A DNA stretch of 64,000 nt, from NCBI GenBank assembly GCA_903824575.1, contig CAIJXJ010000041.1, forward strand, positions 31,603-95,602, in the 5' to 3' direction. Under the pieces are notes generated by a model. That model was given only the letters and a program-made list of their open reading frames with translations. It made no database searches and was not told the DNA's origin. Position 1 is the stretch's first letter, and every line of letters starts with the position of its first letter. Shown here piece by piece: positions 54,152-63,995 of the stretch. The translations under genes were made by a program, and so were the position numbers. This DNA is from an uncultured Methylobacillus sp. (GTDB taxonomy: Bacteria > Pseudomonadota > Gammaproteobacteria > Burkholderiales > Methylophilaceae).

Positions 54152-54402
54152 AGCTCAATGTCCCGGCCATAATCGGGTGCTCTCGAAATATCCAAATCAA
54201 CTCGATATTCCTCTGGAATTTGCATCAGCGCTTCGACGATATTTTTCTGCGGCTGCTTCATGCGCATGTATTCTTCAATGGAAAGCACCACCACCACCTC
54301 GCGCCCATGGCGCGTCACCGTCTGCGGACCGTGGGCCAAGGCCCGGTCCACCACTTCGCTGAAACGGTTTTTTGCTTCTTGTAATTGCCAGGAGGGATTC
54401 AT
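54148..54402 (-). CDS. Phd/YefM-family antitoxin
   Basis: An 84-residue antitoxin: N-terminal Phd fold (WQLQEAKNRFSEVVDRAL, PQTVTRHGREVVVVLSIEEY) and a toxin-binding tail (RVDLDISRAPDYGRDIEL). Start at 54402; the ribosome-binding site is weak. Overlaps the toxin by 4 nt. Confidence 0.88.
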   Translation of the reverse strand: MNPSWQLQEAKNRFSEVVDRALAHGPQTVTRHGREVVVVLSIEEYMRMKQPQKNIVEALMQIPEEYRVDLDISRAPDYGRDIEL

Positions 54403-54872
54403 GAGCTACCTGCCATTCTGTCTAGTCTGGACAGAATATAGCTTAAAATCATAAAACTCAATCCCTACTGTTCCATAAAGTAATCGAAATCGATCTTCTT
54501 GATAAGTAGCGGCCATCTTTTGCTAGCCGCAAAAGTGGCAGCATGATGCTTTGAAAATCCGGAATAGCCATCTCAGAGCCCCTTAAAATTCACAACATCC
54601 TCGATCCAAAGTAGGGCGTCAATAAGCGTAGCGCATTGCGCCGGAAGGAAGAGAATTTACCATACGGCGCTTGACGCTTTCGGCAATGCGCCCTACTTAT
54701 TTAACCGCTATTTATCTACACAACAGCTTGTATCCAGAACTTTGCAAACAACGGCCAGACTGGACATGAACGTGAGAGGGCCCATTGCTATGCGTTAGCA
54801 TGGAAGAAAAGCGCTAAGCGCCTACTCTTAACACTGTTGGCATGGCTCACCGCAATGTATGCGCCAGCACGC
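54403..54872. other. Intergenic stretch between aspS and the toxin module
   Basis: No gene. Contains the palindromic element at 54609-54698. The remainder shows only short frames. The aspS stop lies at the right end, so the stretch is the likely place of insertion of the toxin module. Confidence 0.6.
54609..54698. repeat. Palindromic intergenic repeat (about 90 bp)
   Basis: Perfect outer repeat AAGTAGGGCG (54609-54618) and CGCCCTACTT (54689-54698), with inner AAGCGTAGCGCATTGCGCC and its partial complement around GGCGCTTGACGC. This type of sequence, with GCGTAGCGCATTGCGCC, is familiar from dispersed repeats in many bacteria. It differs from the element at 13445. Confidence 0.65.
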
Positions 54873-56663
54873 TTATTTTGCGCCAACGACATCCTGGTTC
54901 CGCACCCGGATGTGCAATTCGCGCAACTGCTTCTCGTCGACTGCGTTCGGTGCATGGGTCATCAGACATTGCGCGCGCTGGGTCTTGGGGAAGGCGATGA
55001 CGTCACGGATCGATTCCGCACCCACCATCAAGGTCACCAGACGATCAAGGCCGAAGGCAAGACCTCCGTGCGGCGGCGCGCCGTATTGCAGGGCATCAAG
55101 CAGGAAACCGAATTTCTCCTGCGCTTCCTCACGGCTGATCTTGAGGGCATCGAACACCTTGGACTGGACCTCCTGTTGGTGAATACGCACTGAACCGCCA
55201 CCTACTTCCCAACCATTGATGACCATGTCGTAGGCCTTTGACAAGCATGCGCCAGGATCTGTAGCGAGGAAGTCTTCGTGACCATCCTTGGGTGCCGTGA
55301 ACGGGTGGTGCAGCGCGACCCAGCGATCGGCCTCTTCGTCATGTTCGAACATGGGAAAATCGACTACCCACAACGGCGCCCAGGCACGGCCGTCGACGTG
55401 GCCTTTCTCGTGACCAACCTTGGCCCGCAACGCACCCAGAGCCTCGTTGACGATTTTTGCCTTGTCTGCACCGAAGAACACCAGGTCTCCATTTTGCGCG
55501 CCGGTACGCTCAATCACGGCGGTCAGGGCTGCCACATGGATATTCTTGACGATCGGGCTCTGCAACCCGGTCTCATTGAGCTGAGTGATATCGTTGATCT
55601 TGATGTAGGCCAGTCCCTTGGCGCCATAGATCTTGACGAAGTCGGTATAGGCATCGATCTCACCGCGGCTCAATGCAGCGCCACCCGGCACGCGCAGTGC
55701 CGCAACACGACCACCCGTCATGTTAGCGGCACCCGAGAACACCTTGAAGTCGACATCCTTCATGATGTCGGACAGTTCGGTTATTTCAAGCAACACGCGC
55801 ATGTCAGGCTTATCGGAGCCATAGTTATTCATGGCATCACTAAACGTCATACGCGGGAACGGGTTGGGCAAGTCAACATTCTGCACCGTCTTGTACATGT
55901 TGCGGATCATTGCCTCGACGATATCCATGATCTGGTGTTCGGAAAGGAACGAGGTCTCGATATCGACCTGGGTGAATTCGGGCTGACGATCGGCGCGCAG
56001 GTCTTCGTCGCGGAAACATTTGGTAATCTGGAAATACTTGTCGAAACCAGCCACCATCAACAGTTGCTTGAACAGTTGCGGCGACTGTGGCAGGGCGAAG
56101 AACTGGCCATGATGCACGCGTGAGGGCACCAAGTAATCGCGTGCGCCTTCGGGCGTCGAGCGCGTCAGCATCGGCGTTTCAACTTCGATGAAACCGGCTG
56201 CATCCAGCGCATCACGCAAGGTCTTGGACACACGATAGCGCAGCATCATGTTCCTCTGCATGGCGGGACGACGCAGATCCAGATAACGATGTTCCAGACG
56301 CACCGTTTCAGACAGATTGTCGTCGTCCAGCATGAATGGCGGAGTCAAGGACGGATTCAGAATCTCGATTTCGGACGCCAGCATTTCAACTTCGCCGGTC
56401 GGGATATTGCGATTGATGGTGCCGTCCGGACGCGGACGCACGCGACAAGTAATCTTGAGGACGAACTCGTTACGCACGGTTTCAGCCAGAGCAAAGGCGG
56501 CCTGGGTATCGGGATCGATGACAATCTGCGAAATACCGGTACGGTCGCGCAGGTCGATGAAGATGACGCCGCCGTGGTCGCGTCGACGGTGAGCCCAGCC
56601 GCACAGGGTTACGATCTGGCCGATATGTTGGCTGTTGAGTTCGCCGCAGTAATGTGTACGCAT
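54873..56663 (-). CDS. aspS: Aspartyl-tRNA synthetase
   Basis: A 596-residue class II aminoacyl-tRNA synthetase: N-terminal OB anticodon domain ([20 protein letters not shown]), motif 2 ([19 protein letters not shown]), the bacterial GAD insertion, and motif 3 ([13 protein letters not shown]). The length is normal for bacteria. DUF502 and fmdB genes lie immediately upstream. Confidence 0.97.
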   Translation of the reverse strand: MRTHYCGELNSQHIGQIVTLCGWAHRRRDHGGVIFIDLRDRTGISQIVIDPDTQAAFALAETVRNEFVLKITCRVRPRPDGTINRNIPTGEVEMLASEIEILNPSLTPPFMLDDDNLSETVRLEHRYLDLRRPAMQRNMMLRYRVSKTLRDALDAAGFIEVETPMLTRSTPEGARDYLVPSRVHHGQFFALPQSPQLFKQLLMVAGFDKYFQITKCFRDEDLRADRQPEFTQVDIETSFLSEHQIMDIVEAMIRNMYKTVQNVDLPNPFPRMTFSDAMNNYGSDKPDMRVLLEITELSDIMKDVDFKVFSGAANMTGGRVAALRVPGGAALSRGEIDAYTDFVKIYGAKGLAYIKINDITQLNETGLQSPIVKNIHVAALTAVIERTGAQNGDLVFFGADKAKIVNEALGALRAKVGHEKGHVDGRAWAPLWVVDFPMFEHDEEADRWVALHHPFTAPKDGHEDFLATDPGACLSKAYDMVINGWEVGGGSVRIHQQEVQSKVFDALKISREEAQEKFGFLLDALQYGAPPHGGLAFGLDRLVTLMVGAESIRDVIAFPKTQRAQCLMTHAPNAVDEKQLRELHIRVRNQDVVGAK

Positions 56664-56699
56664 AATGAATCGGGTCTTATTAATAAGTTGAAGGGAGTA

Positions 56700-57326
56700 T
56701 CAGTCGCCGGCGTAGGTATCTGCCGGCGTAAATTTGTCCGCAGGCACAACGACACCCATGGAGATGATATATTTCAGCGCATCGTCCACGCTCATGTCGA
56801 GCTCTACGGTTTCATCTACCGGCATCATCAGGAAAAAGCCGGAGGTCGGGTTCGGCGTGGTCGGCACATAGACGCTGACGTGAGTTCCTGGTAGATGACG
56901 CGCCACATCACCGCCAGGGTGCCCAGTCTGGAAGGCGATAGTCCAGCAACCCTTGCGCGGGTATTGCACCAACAGGGCCTTACGAAAGGCCTGGCCGGAA
57001 TCCGAGAATAGGGTGTCACTTACCTGTTTGACGCTGTAATAGATGGATTTCACTACCGGCACTCGTGCCAGCATCCCTTCCCAGAACAGCAGAATGCGCT
57101 TGCCAAAGAAGTTGGTGGCGATAACTCCTGTCACCAGCACGATCAGCACCGTCAGCAATGCGCCAATGCCCGGCACATAGTAGCCGAGACGTGCTTCCGG
57201 CCGCCAGTCGGGCGGCAGCAGCAGCAGGCTCTGATCCATCATGCCAAGCAGCGTCTTTATCACCCAGATGGTGATGACCAGCGGCACCAGCACCAAGAGG
57301 CCGGTAATAAGGTAGCGTTTGAACAT
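56700..57326 (-). CDS. DUF502 family membrane protein
   Basis: A 208-residue membrane protein with two hydrophobic segments (about 4-30 and 55-75), the DUF502 signatures RIPVVKSIYY-like (RVPVVKSIYYSVKQV) and VPTTPNPTSGFFLMMP. Function unknown. Start at 57326 (MFKRYLITG) matches the family; the frame continues 70 codons upstream inside fmdB. The fmdB stop lies 7 nt upstream. Confidence 0.9.
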   Translation of the reverse strand: MFKRYLITGLLVLVPLVITIWVIKTLLGMMDQSLLLLPPDWRPEARLGYYVPGIGALLTVLIVLVTGVIATNFFGKRILLFWEGMLARVPVVKSIYYSVKQVSDTLFSDSGQAFRKALLVQYPRKGCWTIAFQTGHPGGDVARHLPGTHVSVYVPTTPNPTSGFFLMMPVDETVELDMSVDDALKYIISMGVVVPADKFTPADTYAGD

Positions 57327-57333
57327 TAGCGGC

Positions 57334-57606
57334 TCAATGGCAGGCGCAACTACCGCCACAAGGTGTGACCGCCGGTGCGCTGTCAGCGCTTGAGACGTCA
57401 TCCGTCTTGGGCTTAGCGCCGCCCTTGAAGTCGCTAGCATACCAACCGCTGCCCTTGAGCTGGAAGCCAGGGGCTGACAACTGTTTGGAGAACGTCTCCT
57501 TGCCGCATTCGGGGCAGGTTGTGAGCAAAGGATCACTCATTTTCTGTAGCACGTCTCGACTGCAATCACAGCTGGCGCAATGGTATCCATAAATAGGCAT
57601 GTTCAA
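57334..57606 (-). CDS. FmdB family zinc-ribbon protein
   Basis: A 90-residue protein with a CxxC...CxxC zinc ribbon (YHCASCDCSRDVLQK, LLTTCPECGKETF), the GWYASDF segment and a Cys/Ser/Ala-rich tail. Such proteins are regulatory in name but of unknown activity. First gene of fmdB-DUF502-aspS, with a GGAGGT ribosome-binding site. Confidence 0.9.
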   Translation of the reverse strand: MNMPIYGYHCASCDCSRDVLQKMSDPLLTTCPECGKETFSKQLSAPGFQLKGSGWYASDFKGGAKPKTDDVSSADSAPAVTPCGGSCACH

Positions 57607-57702
57607 ATACCTCCTTTGAAATCAATAGAAAAGGTCCGCGATTATAACTGATCGTGAGGCGGCAGAAAAACCTAATTTAGCCCTTGCCAGCAACTGCCGG
57701 GT

Positions 57703-58608
57703 TCAATTCACGACCAGACGGCGAGGAGCGATCTTTCCGTCTGCGTCCTGTTCTCCAAGCCCCAGAAAACGGTTTGGCTCTGCGTACAGACGCAAATGTC
57801 CCGCAGGAATTGCGCCAGATTTCCAAACGGCCTGTCCCTGGCACAGGTAATGCACACTATCTGCATCCAGCGTGATCGCGGGGAATTGTTGCACCAGAAC
57901 GTCCGGGGGCAACAAACATGCATCGCGTTGCTCTATTGTCATGGCCTCCAGTTGATCCATGGTCACGGCCTGTTCCAGATAAAACCCCCCGGTTCCCAGT
58001 CGCCGCAATTGTGTCAGATAAGCACCGCAACCAAGAACATTGCCCATGTCTTCAGCCAACGTTCGAATATAAGTGCCTTTGCTACACCTCACCGTGATGA
58101 TGGCACGGGCCCCCTCTAACTCATCCAGCGTCAGGCTATAGATGGTCACAGCACGTGCTTGCCGCTCGATCTCCACCCCGGCGCGTGCATATTCGTACAA
58201 CGCACGACCCTGATGCTTGAGTGCCGAATACATGGGAGGGATCTGAGTTATTTCGCCCGTGAACTGACGCACCACATGCTGGACGGAATCTTGATCAACA
58301 TTAACTTCATGCGTGCTGACAATTTCACCCTCGGTATCACCGGTGGTGGTGGTATTTCCTAAATGCAGCGTTGCGCGGTAAGTCTTGTCGGCGTCCAGCA
58401 AAAAGTGAGAAAACTTGGTGGACTCTCCCAGGCAAATGGGCAGCAAACCGGTAGCGAAAGGGTCCAGGGTGCCGGTATGTCCAGCCTTGGCGGCCTGATA
58501 GAGCCGCTTGACTTGCTGCAACGCTTGATTGGAACTGAGGCCGACAGGTTTATCCAGGAGCAGGACGCCATCCACGCGCCGCTTGATGCGTTTGAATTGC
58601 ACGTGCAA
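57703..58608 (-). CDS. truB: tRNA pseudouridine 55 synthase TruB
   Basis: A 301-residue pseudouridine synthase acting on U55 of the T-loop: GVLLLDKPVGLSSN, the catalytic Asp in GHTGTLDPFATGLLP, YSALKHQGRALYEYAR, and CSKGTYIRTLAEDMG. The start is TTG at 58608 or GTG at 58602; an AAGGA ribosome-binding site lies 4 or 10 nt upstream respectively. It follows rbfA without a gap. Confidence 0.95.
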   Translation of the reverse strand: MHVQFKRIKRRVDGVLLLDKPVGLSSNQALQQVKRLYQAAKAGHTGTLDPFATGLLPICLGESTKFSHFLLDADKTYRATLHLGNTTTTGDTEGEIVSTHEVNVDQDSVQHVVRQFTGEITQIPPMYSALKHQGRALYEYARAGVEIERQARAVTIYSLTLDELEGARAIITVRCSKGTYIRTLAEDMGNVLGCGAYLTQLRRLGTGGFYLEQAVTMDQLEAMTIEQRDACLLPPDVLVQQFPAITLDADSVHYLCQGQAVWKSGAIPAGHLRLYAEPNRFLGLGEQDADGKIAPRRLVVN

Positions 58609-58971
58609 TCAGTCCTTTGGATTGGTTTTGTCCTGCGCCACCGCATCATCGATCAGGCGCGACAGATGCATGCCTCGCTCGATGGAGGCATCATAGACAA
58701 AGTGCAACTGTGGCACGGTGCGCAACAGCATGCGTGCCGACAGCGCAGTACGCAGGAATCCGGATGCCTTTTCCAGACCTTGAAGCAACTCGGGTGGATT
58801 TTCGGCCGCGCTGAAATAGACCTTGGCATGCGCCAAGTCGCCCGTCACCTCAACTTCGGTGATGGTGACCATGGACACACGCGGATCCTTGACCTCGAAT
58901 TGCAGCAGATCGGCCAACTCGCGCTGAATCTGCTCTGCGACGCGCTGGCTGCGGGCAAATAACTTGGCCAT
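58609..58971 (-). CDS. rbfA: Ribosome-binding factor A
   Basis: A 120-residue KH-type 30S maturation factor: RVAEQIQRELADLLQFEVKD-like opening, VTITEVEVTGDLAHAKVYFS and the C-terminal LHFVYDASIERGMHLSRLI. Its ATG overlaps the infB stop by one base (TAATG). Confidence 0.95.
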   Translation of the reverse strand: MAKLFARSQRVAEQIQRELADLLQFEVKDPRVSMVTITEVEVTGDLAHAKVYFSAAENPPELLQGLEKASGFLRTALSARMLLRTVPQLHFVYDASIERGMHLSRLIDDAVAQDKTNPKD

Positions 58972-61670
58972 TAGAGCGTACGCGCAACTTCCACGACTTC
59001 AAATACTTCCAGACGATCACCCACTTCAATATCGTTGAAGTTCTTGAGCGACAGGCCACACTCGAAGCCGGTCTTGACCTCGCGCACATCATCTTTGAAG
59101 CGCTTGAGGGAATCCAGCTCTCCCTGATGCAACACCACGTTGTCGCGCAACACGCGCACCGAGGAGCCGCGTTTGATGATGCCATCGAGTACATAGCAAC
59201 CAGCAACTGCACCAACCTTGGAAATGCGATACACCTCGCGAATCTCCACCAGGCCGATGATGCTTTCCTTCTTCTCCGGCGACAGCATGCCGCCCAGAGC
59301 AGCCTTAACCTCATCCACGGCTTCATAAATGATGTTGTAGTAGCGTATATCCACGCCCACCGACTCGGCAAGCTTACGTGAACCCGCATCGGCACGCACA
59401 TTAAAGCCGATGACTACCGCTTTGGATGCCGCCGCCAGATTGACGTCTGACTCGCTAATGGCACCAACTCCGGTATGCAGAATGTTGACCTTGACTTCGT
59501 CGGTCGACAGCTTTTGCAATGAAGTGGCAAGCGCCTCGTTGGAGCCCTGCACGTCCGACTTGATGATGAGCGCCAGGCTCTTGACCTCGCCCTCCGCCAT
59601 CTGTTCAAACATATTTTCCAACTTGGCTGCCTGTTGTTTGGCAAGCTTGACGTCACGGAATTTGCCTTGACGAAACAGGGCAATTTCACGCGCCTTGCGC
59701 TCGTCATTGAGCACGATGGTTTCCTCACCGGCCTTGGGCACATCAGACAGGCCTTGAATTTCCACCGGAATGGACGGTCCGGCCTCGCGCACGTCGCGAC
59801 CAGTCTCGTCCAACATCGCACGTACGCGACCAAAAACACTGCCCGCAAGCAGCATGTCGCCACGCTTTAGTGTTCCGGATTGGACCAGAATTGTCGCGAC
59901 CGGTCCGCGCCCCTTGTCGAGGCGGCCTTCGATCACGATACCTTTGGCTGGTGTATTCTTTGGCGCCTGCAACTCCAGAACCTCGGCTTGCAGCAATACT
60001 GCTTCCAACAAGGCATCGATGCCCTGACCGGTCTTGGCGGACACCTCGATGAACATGGTGTCACCGCCCCAGTCTTCGGGCACGACGCCTTGCGTTACGA
60101 GTTCCTGCTTGACACGTTCGGCGCTGGCATCAGGCTTGTCGATCTTGTTGATCGCCACTACCAATGGCACGTTTGCCGCCTTGGCATGATGCACCGCTTC
60201 TATGGTTTGTGGCATCACGCCATCGTCGGCCGCCACGACCAGAATCACTACGTCGGTGGCCTTGGCTCCGCGTGCACGCATGGCGGTAAAAGCTTCATGG
60301 CCAGGGGTATCGAGGAAGGTCACCATACCACGCTCAGTTTCTACGTGGTAGGCACCAATATGCTGGGTTATGCCGCCGGCTTCGCCGGAAGCCACACGGG
60401 TACGTCGAATATAATCCAGCAATGAGGTCTTACCATGGTCAACGTGACCCATTACAGTAACGACGGGAGGACGCGCCTCCAGAATTGCTTCCACATGCTC
60501 GTCTTCTTCCAGGAATGCATCCGGGTCATTGGCTTCAGCGGCCTTGGCAACATGGCCCATTTCTTCAACCAAGATAAGAGCGGTCTCCTGATCCAGGACC
60601 TGATTAATGGTCACCATCATGCCCATTTTCATCAGCGCCTTGATGACTTCAGCAGCCTTGACCGACATCTTGTGTGCCAGATCAGCAACGGAAATCGTTT
60701 CCGGCACAAGCACCTCACGTACGACGGGTTCTGTCGGTGCGGAAAATGCATTTTTCTGATCGGCGTCCCCACGGTGAGACTTGGATTTACCCCGGCTATC
60801 ACGCCAGCCCTGGCCGATACCGACATCACCCCGTGACTTGACTCCGCCGCGTTTCTTATCCCCACCGGCCCACTCGCTAGCCCCCTTGGTTTTCTTGCTT
60901 GGCTTGTCTTCGCCCTTGACTTTTTCCTTGGCGACGGGCTTATGCAATGTGCCCTCGCTCAAGCTCGCTGCTGCGACCACGCCAGGAGCAGGAACGGCTG
61001 CGGCAGCAATAGTCGCCAGCCGCGCTGCCTCCTCTTCCAATTGCTTGCGCTGTACAAACTGTTGCTTCTTCAGCTGATCAGCGCTTTGCAATGCGATCAG
61101 TTCAGCATGCCGCCTGGCTTCGTGTTCACGCAACGCAATCTGGTCCGCTCCCAGCACACCCTGCCTTGCCTTGGCCGGCTCGACCGGGGCAGGCTTCACT
61201 GCCGCAACAACAGGAACTTCGGCGATCTTCTCAATGACTGGTGCGACAATCTCAGGCTCCACCGGTGCAGGCTCGACAAACACCGGCTCAGGCTGAACCA
61301 CGGCCTCGATTGCTGCCGGAAACTCGACCTCGGGTTCAAGCTTGACGATGACAATCGGCTCTGCGGTCGGCAAATCCTGCTTGATCAGCACGCGCTTCTT
61401 TCGCACTTCCACTTGAATGGTGCGCGCCTTACCGCTACTGTCAGATTTTTTGATCTCGGTGACCTGCTTGCGCATCAAGGTGATCTTGTTTTTTGGCGCT
61501 TCCGTGCCGTGTCCCTTGCGCAGATAGTCCAGCAGAGCGGTTTTATCCTGCTCGGTAAGCTTGTCATCCGGTGAAGCTTTGTTAACACCGGCCGCCTTCA
61601 ATTGCTCTACCAGCAGCTCTGGCTGCAGACCAAGCTCTCCGGCAAATTGTGTCACGCTTGAAATTCCCAT
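58971..61670 (-). CDS. infB: Translation initiation factor IF-2
   Basis: An 899-residue GTPase that delivers initiator tRNA. The N-terminal IF2 domain ([20 protein letters not shown]) is followed by a long Ala/Pro/Glu and Lys-rich linker, then G1 [13 protein letters not shown]2/G3 DTPGHEAF, G4 NKID, and the C-terminal IF2 domains. The start at 61670 (MGISSVTQF) has a GGAG site; a longer frame reaches into nusA's end. Confidence 0.97.
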   Translation of the reverse strand: MGISSVTQFAGELGLQPELLVEQLKAAGVNKASPDDKLTEQDKTALLDYLRKGHGTEAPKNKITLMRKQVTEIKKSDSSGKARTIQVEVRKKRVLIKQDLPTAEPIVIVKLEPEVEFPAAIEAVVQPEPVFVEPAPVEPEIVAPVIEKIAEVPVVAAVKPAPVEPAKARQGVLGADQIALREHEARRHAELIALQSADQLKKQQFVQRKQLEEEAARLATIAAAAVPAPGVVAAASLSEGTLHKPVAKEKVKGEDKPSKKTKGASEWAGGDKKRGGVKSRGDVGIGQGWRDSRGKSKSHRGDADQKNAFSAPTEPVVREVLVPETISVADLAHKMSVKAAEVIKALMKMGMMVTINQVLDQETALILVEEMGHVAKAAEANDPDAFLEEDEHVEAILEARPPVVTVMGHVDHGKTSLLDYIRRTRVASGEAGGITQHIGAYHVETERGMVTFLDTPGHEAFTAMRARGAKATDVVILVVAADDGVMPQTIEAVHHAKAANVPLVVAINKIDKPDASAERVKQELVTQGVVPEDWGGDTMFIEVSAKTGQGIDALLEAVLLQAEVLELQAPKNTPAKGIVIEGRLDKGRGPVATILVQSGTLKRGDMLLAGSVFGRVRAMLDETGRDVREAGPSIPVEIQGLSDVPKAGEETIVLNDERKAREIALFRQGKFRDVKLAKQQAAKLENMFEQMAEGEVKSLALIIKSDVQGSNEALATSLQKLSTDEVKVNILHTGVGAISESDVNLAAASKAVVIGFNVRADAGSRKLAESVGVDIRYYNIIYEAVDEVKAALGGMLSPEKKESIIGLVEIREVYRISKVGAVAGCYVLDGIIKRGSSVRVLRDNVVLHQGELDSLKRFKDDVREVKTGFECGLSLKNFNDIEVGDRLEVFEVVEVARTL

Positions 61671-61705
61671 ACCGATCTCCAGTCCTATTTTTGGCTTGAC
61701 CTGAA

Positions 61706-63178
61706 TCAGGCAAACCAAGGCGCACGCGCCGTCATGATCAGTTGTTTTGCGCGCTCGGCATCGATCCCGGACAACTCCACCAGATCATCTACTGCCAAGT
61801 CGGCAAGGTCTTCAACCGTAGATACACCCTTGGCCGCCAGAGCATGCGCCGTGTCGGCGTCCATCCCTTCCATCGCCAACAATTCCTCGGAAGCTTCTTC
61901 CACTTTTTCTTCCTTGGCAATCGCCTGCGTCAGCAGGGCGTCTCGTGCACGCTTACGCAATTCGTTGATGGTATCTTCATCCAGCGCATCAATATCTGCC
62001 ATCTCGGAAATTGGCACATAAGCAATTTCTTCTAGCGATCCGAAACCTTCCTGCACCAAAATATCAGCAACTTCTTCATCCACATCCAGATAATCAATGA
62101 AAAGCTGACGCGTCTTGGAATATTCGGCCTCGTGCTTCTGTTCTGACTCTTCTTCAGTCATAATATTGAGGGACCAACCCGTCAATTCAGAGGCGAGACG
62201 GACGTTCTGACCGCCTTTGCCTATGGCCTGCGCCAACTGATCCTCATCAACCACGACATCCATGCTGTGTGCATCTTCGTCCACCACGATGCTGGACACT
62301 TCGGCTGGCGACATCGCGTTGATGACAAATTGCGCCGGCTCCATCGACCACAAGACGATATCGACACGTTCACCTGCCAACTCACCAGTCACAGCTTGTA
62401 CACGAGAACCTCGCATGCCGACGCAGGTTCCAACCGGATCAAGCCGCTGGTCGTTGGATTTCACTGCAATCTTTGAACGCAAGCCTGGATCGCGTGCGGC
62501 CGACTTTATTTCCAGCAGGCCCTCTTCAATTTCGGGCACTTCAAGTTCAAACAGTTTGATCAGGAATTCTGGTGCAATACGTGACAATATCAATTGTGGA
62601 CCACGACCGCCACGCTCAACGCGCATCAAATAGGCACGCACACGGTCCCCCACTCGCAGATTTTCCTTGGGGATCATCTGTTCACGCGGCAACAAGGCCT
62701 CGATCCGGCCAATTTCGATAATGCCGTTGCCTTTTTCCATACGTTTGATCATCCCGGTCACGAGATGCTCTCCGCGATCCAGGAAGTCATTCAAAATCTG
62801 TTCGCGCTCAGCCTCACGCACCTTCTGCAAGATGACTTGCTTGGCTGCCTGTGCGCCGATCCGACCAAACTCGACCGACTCCAGTTGCTCTTCTATGATG
62901 TCGCCATCCTTGAGATTCTCATCCCGCGCCTGAGCCTCGCTCAAGATAATCTGCGCAGCCGGATTTTCAAGCAGTTCATCTGCCACCACCAGCCAGCGAC
63001 GGAAAGACTGGTACTCACCGGTACTTTTGTCGATTTCGACGCGCACATCAGCATCATCCTGGAAGCGCTTCTTGGTGGCAGATGCCAAGGCCAATTCAAG
63101 GGCGGTAAAAATAACCGCCTTATCCACACTCTTCTCGTGTGCCAGTGCATCAACCAGCAATAGTATTTCGCGACTCAT
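61706..63178 (-). CDS. nusA: Transcription factor NusA
   Basis: A 490-residue elongation and termination factor: N-terminal RNAP-binding domain ([15 protein letters not shown]), S1 domain around 135-200, two KH domains ([45 protein letters not shown]) and two acidic C-terminal helix-hairpin repeats ([30 protein letters not shown]). A strong GGAGGT site precedes the start, 13 nt after rimP. Confidence 0.97.
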   Translation of the reverse strand: MSREILLLVDALAHEKSVDKAVIFTALELALASATKKRFQDDADVRVEIDKSTGEYQSFRRWLVVADELLENPAAQIILSEAQARDENLKDGDIIEEQLESVEFGRIGAQAAKQVILQKVREAEREQILNDFLDRGEHLVTGMIKRMEKGNGIIEIGRIEALLPREQMIPKENLRVGDRVRAYLMRVERGGRGPQLILSRIAPEFLIKLFELEVPEIEEGLLEIKSAARDPGLRSKIAVKSNDQRLDPVGTCVGMRGSRVQAVTGELAGERVDIVLWSMEPAQFVINAMSPAEVSSIVVDEDAHSMDVVVDEDQLAQAIGKGGQNVRLASELTGWSLNIMTEEESEQKHEAEYSKTRQLFIDYLDVDEEVADILVQEGFGSLEEIAYVPISEMADIDALDEDTINELRKRARDALLTQAIAKEEKVEEASEELLAMEGMDADTAHALAAKGVSTVEDLADLAVDDLVELSGIDAERAKQLIMTARAPWFA

Positions 63179-63191
63179 GTTCTACCTCCGC

Positions 63192-63626
63192 CTAAAATTC
63201 AGGACTCAAACGTGCTTTATCAATATTACTTAATGCGAAATTCATCTCGCCCGTTTCAGTCTCGATGCGCACCAATCCCTGCTCAATTCCACGCAAAATT
63301 CCCGTAAAGTTCTTTCTACTTTCAACCGGAACACGTAATTTCAGCTGCACCTTATTTCCTGCAAAGCGTTCAAAATCAACTTCCTTTTTCAACACACGAT
63401 CAAGCCCCGGAGATGACACTTCCAGTCGGTCATAATCTACGGCGTGCTCGACCGTCAATAAGTTTGAAACCTGCTCGCTCACCAGGGCGCAGTCATCTAT
63501 ATTGATGCCACCCGGTTTGTCGATGAACAATCGAAGCAACTTTCCCCGATTGGACATCTCAAGATCGACCAACTCATAACCTATTCCGTTGACCGCTTGC
63601 TCCAGCAATCCATGTAAATCCTGCAT
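63192..63626 (-). CDS. rimP: Ribosome maturation factor RimP
   Basis: A 144-residue 30S maturation factor with GYELVDLEMSNRGKLLRLFI, IDKPGGINIDDC, VSSPGLDRVL and the C-terminal SH3-like part. First gene of rimP-nusA-infB-rbfA-truB, with a predicted extended -10 promoter and a hairpin right upstream. Confidence 0.95.
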   Translation of the reverse strand: MQDLHGLLEQAVNGIGYELVDLEMSNRGKLLRLFIDKPGGINIDDCALVSEQVSNLLTVEHAVDYDRLEVSSPGLDRVLKKEVDFERFAGNKVQLKLRVPVESRKNFTGILRGIEQGLVRIETETGEMNFALSNIDKARLSPEF

Positions 63627-63649
63627 TTCCTGACTTCCAAAAACAAAAA

Positions 63650-63666
63650 ATGGGCCCGAAGCCCAT
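63650..63666 (-). promoter_or_regulatory. GC hairpin in the rimP leader
   Basis: ATGGGC-TTCGG-GCCCAT followed on the minus strand by six T. It resembles an intrinsic terminator but starts only 11 nt below the rimP -10 box and 24 nt before the ATG, so a transcript starting at the nearby promoter would begin with it. It could terminate read-through from the rRNA operon or serve as a 5' stabiliser or attenuator. Confidence 0.55.
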
Positions 63667-63676
63667 CAAAAAAAGC

Positions 63677-63685
63677 ATTATATCA
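63677..63685 (-). promoter_or_regulatory. rimP operon promoter, extended -10
   Basis: TGATATAAT on the minus strand, a perfect extended -10 (TG-N-TATAAT). The -35 is weak, as is common for extended -10 promoters. Confidence 0.55.
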
Positions 63686-63715
63686 ACCAATGCAACGAAT
63701 TGATACTTAAAAGCA

Positions 63716-63740
63716 AAAAGCCCTCACGTGGAGGGCTTTT
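63716..63740. terminator. rRNA operon terminator, second
   Basis: AAAAGCCCTC (63716-63725), loop ACGTG, GAGGGCTTTT (63731-63740). Same stem core as the hairpin at 63840-63870. Confidence 0.8.
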
Positions 63741-63768
63741 AACAAACCGTGATTAGCGGTTTAATTTT

Positions 63769-63788
63769 AAGGAGTCCGGCAGTGGCCT
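63769..63788 (-). repeat. 5S rRNA 3'-end-like fragment
   Basis: Plus-strand AAGGAGTCCGGCAGTGGCCT differs at only three of 20 positions from the sequence AAGGAGCCTGGCAGTGACCT at the 3' end of the 5S gene (63875-63894). It sits next to a second copy of the rRNA terminator hairpin, as if the distal end of an rRNA operon had been duplicated and then decayed. Confidence 0.5.
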
Positions 63789-63839
63789 GCAATGGCTACG
63801 ACTGGACAAGCCCTTTACATCAATATTTGTTGCTTTCAA

Positions 63840-63870
63840 TGCAAAAGCCCTCGCAAGGAGGGCTTTTGCA
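63840..63870. terminator. rRNA operon terminator, first
   Basis: GCAAAAGCCCTC, loop GCAAG, GAGGGCTTTTGC, 10 nt beyond the 5S 3' end on the minus strand. Confidence 0.85.
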
Positions 63871-63879
63871 ATATAAGGA

Positions 63880-63995
63880 GCCTGGCAGTGACCTACTTTC
63901 GCATGCGAAGAGCATACTATCATCGGCGCGGAGTCGTTTCACGGTCCTGTTCGAAATGGGAAGGGGTGGTTCCAACTCGCTATGGCCGCCAGGCA
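63880..63995 (-). rRNA. rrf: 5S ribosomal RNA
   Basis: Minus-strand sequence opens TGCCTGGCGGCCATAGCGAG and closes with CACTGCCAGGC; the two ends form helix I. The loop B/C region CCCATTTCGAACAGG and the GATGATAGTATGC segment are typical of proteobacterial 5S. Full length of about 116 nt. The 23S and 16S genes would lie beyond the window. Confidence 0.93.
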
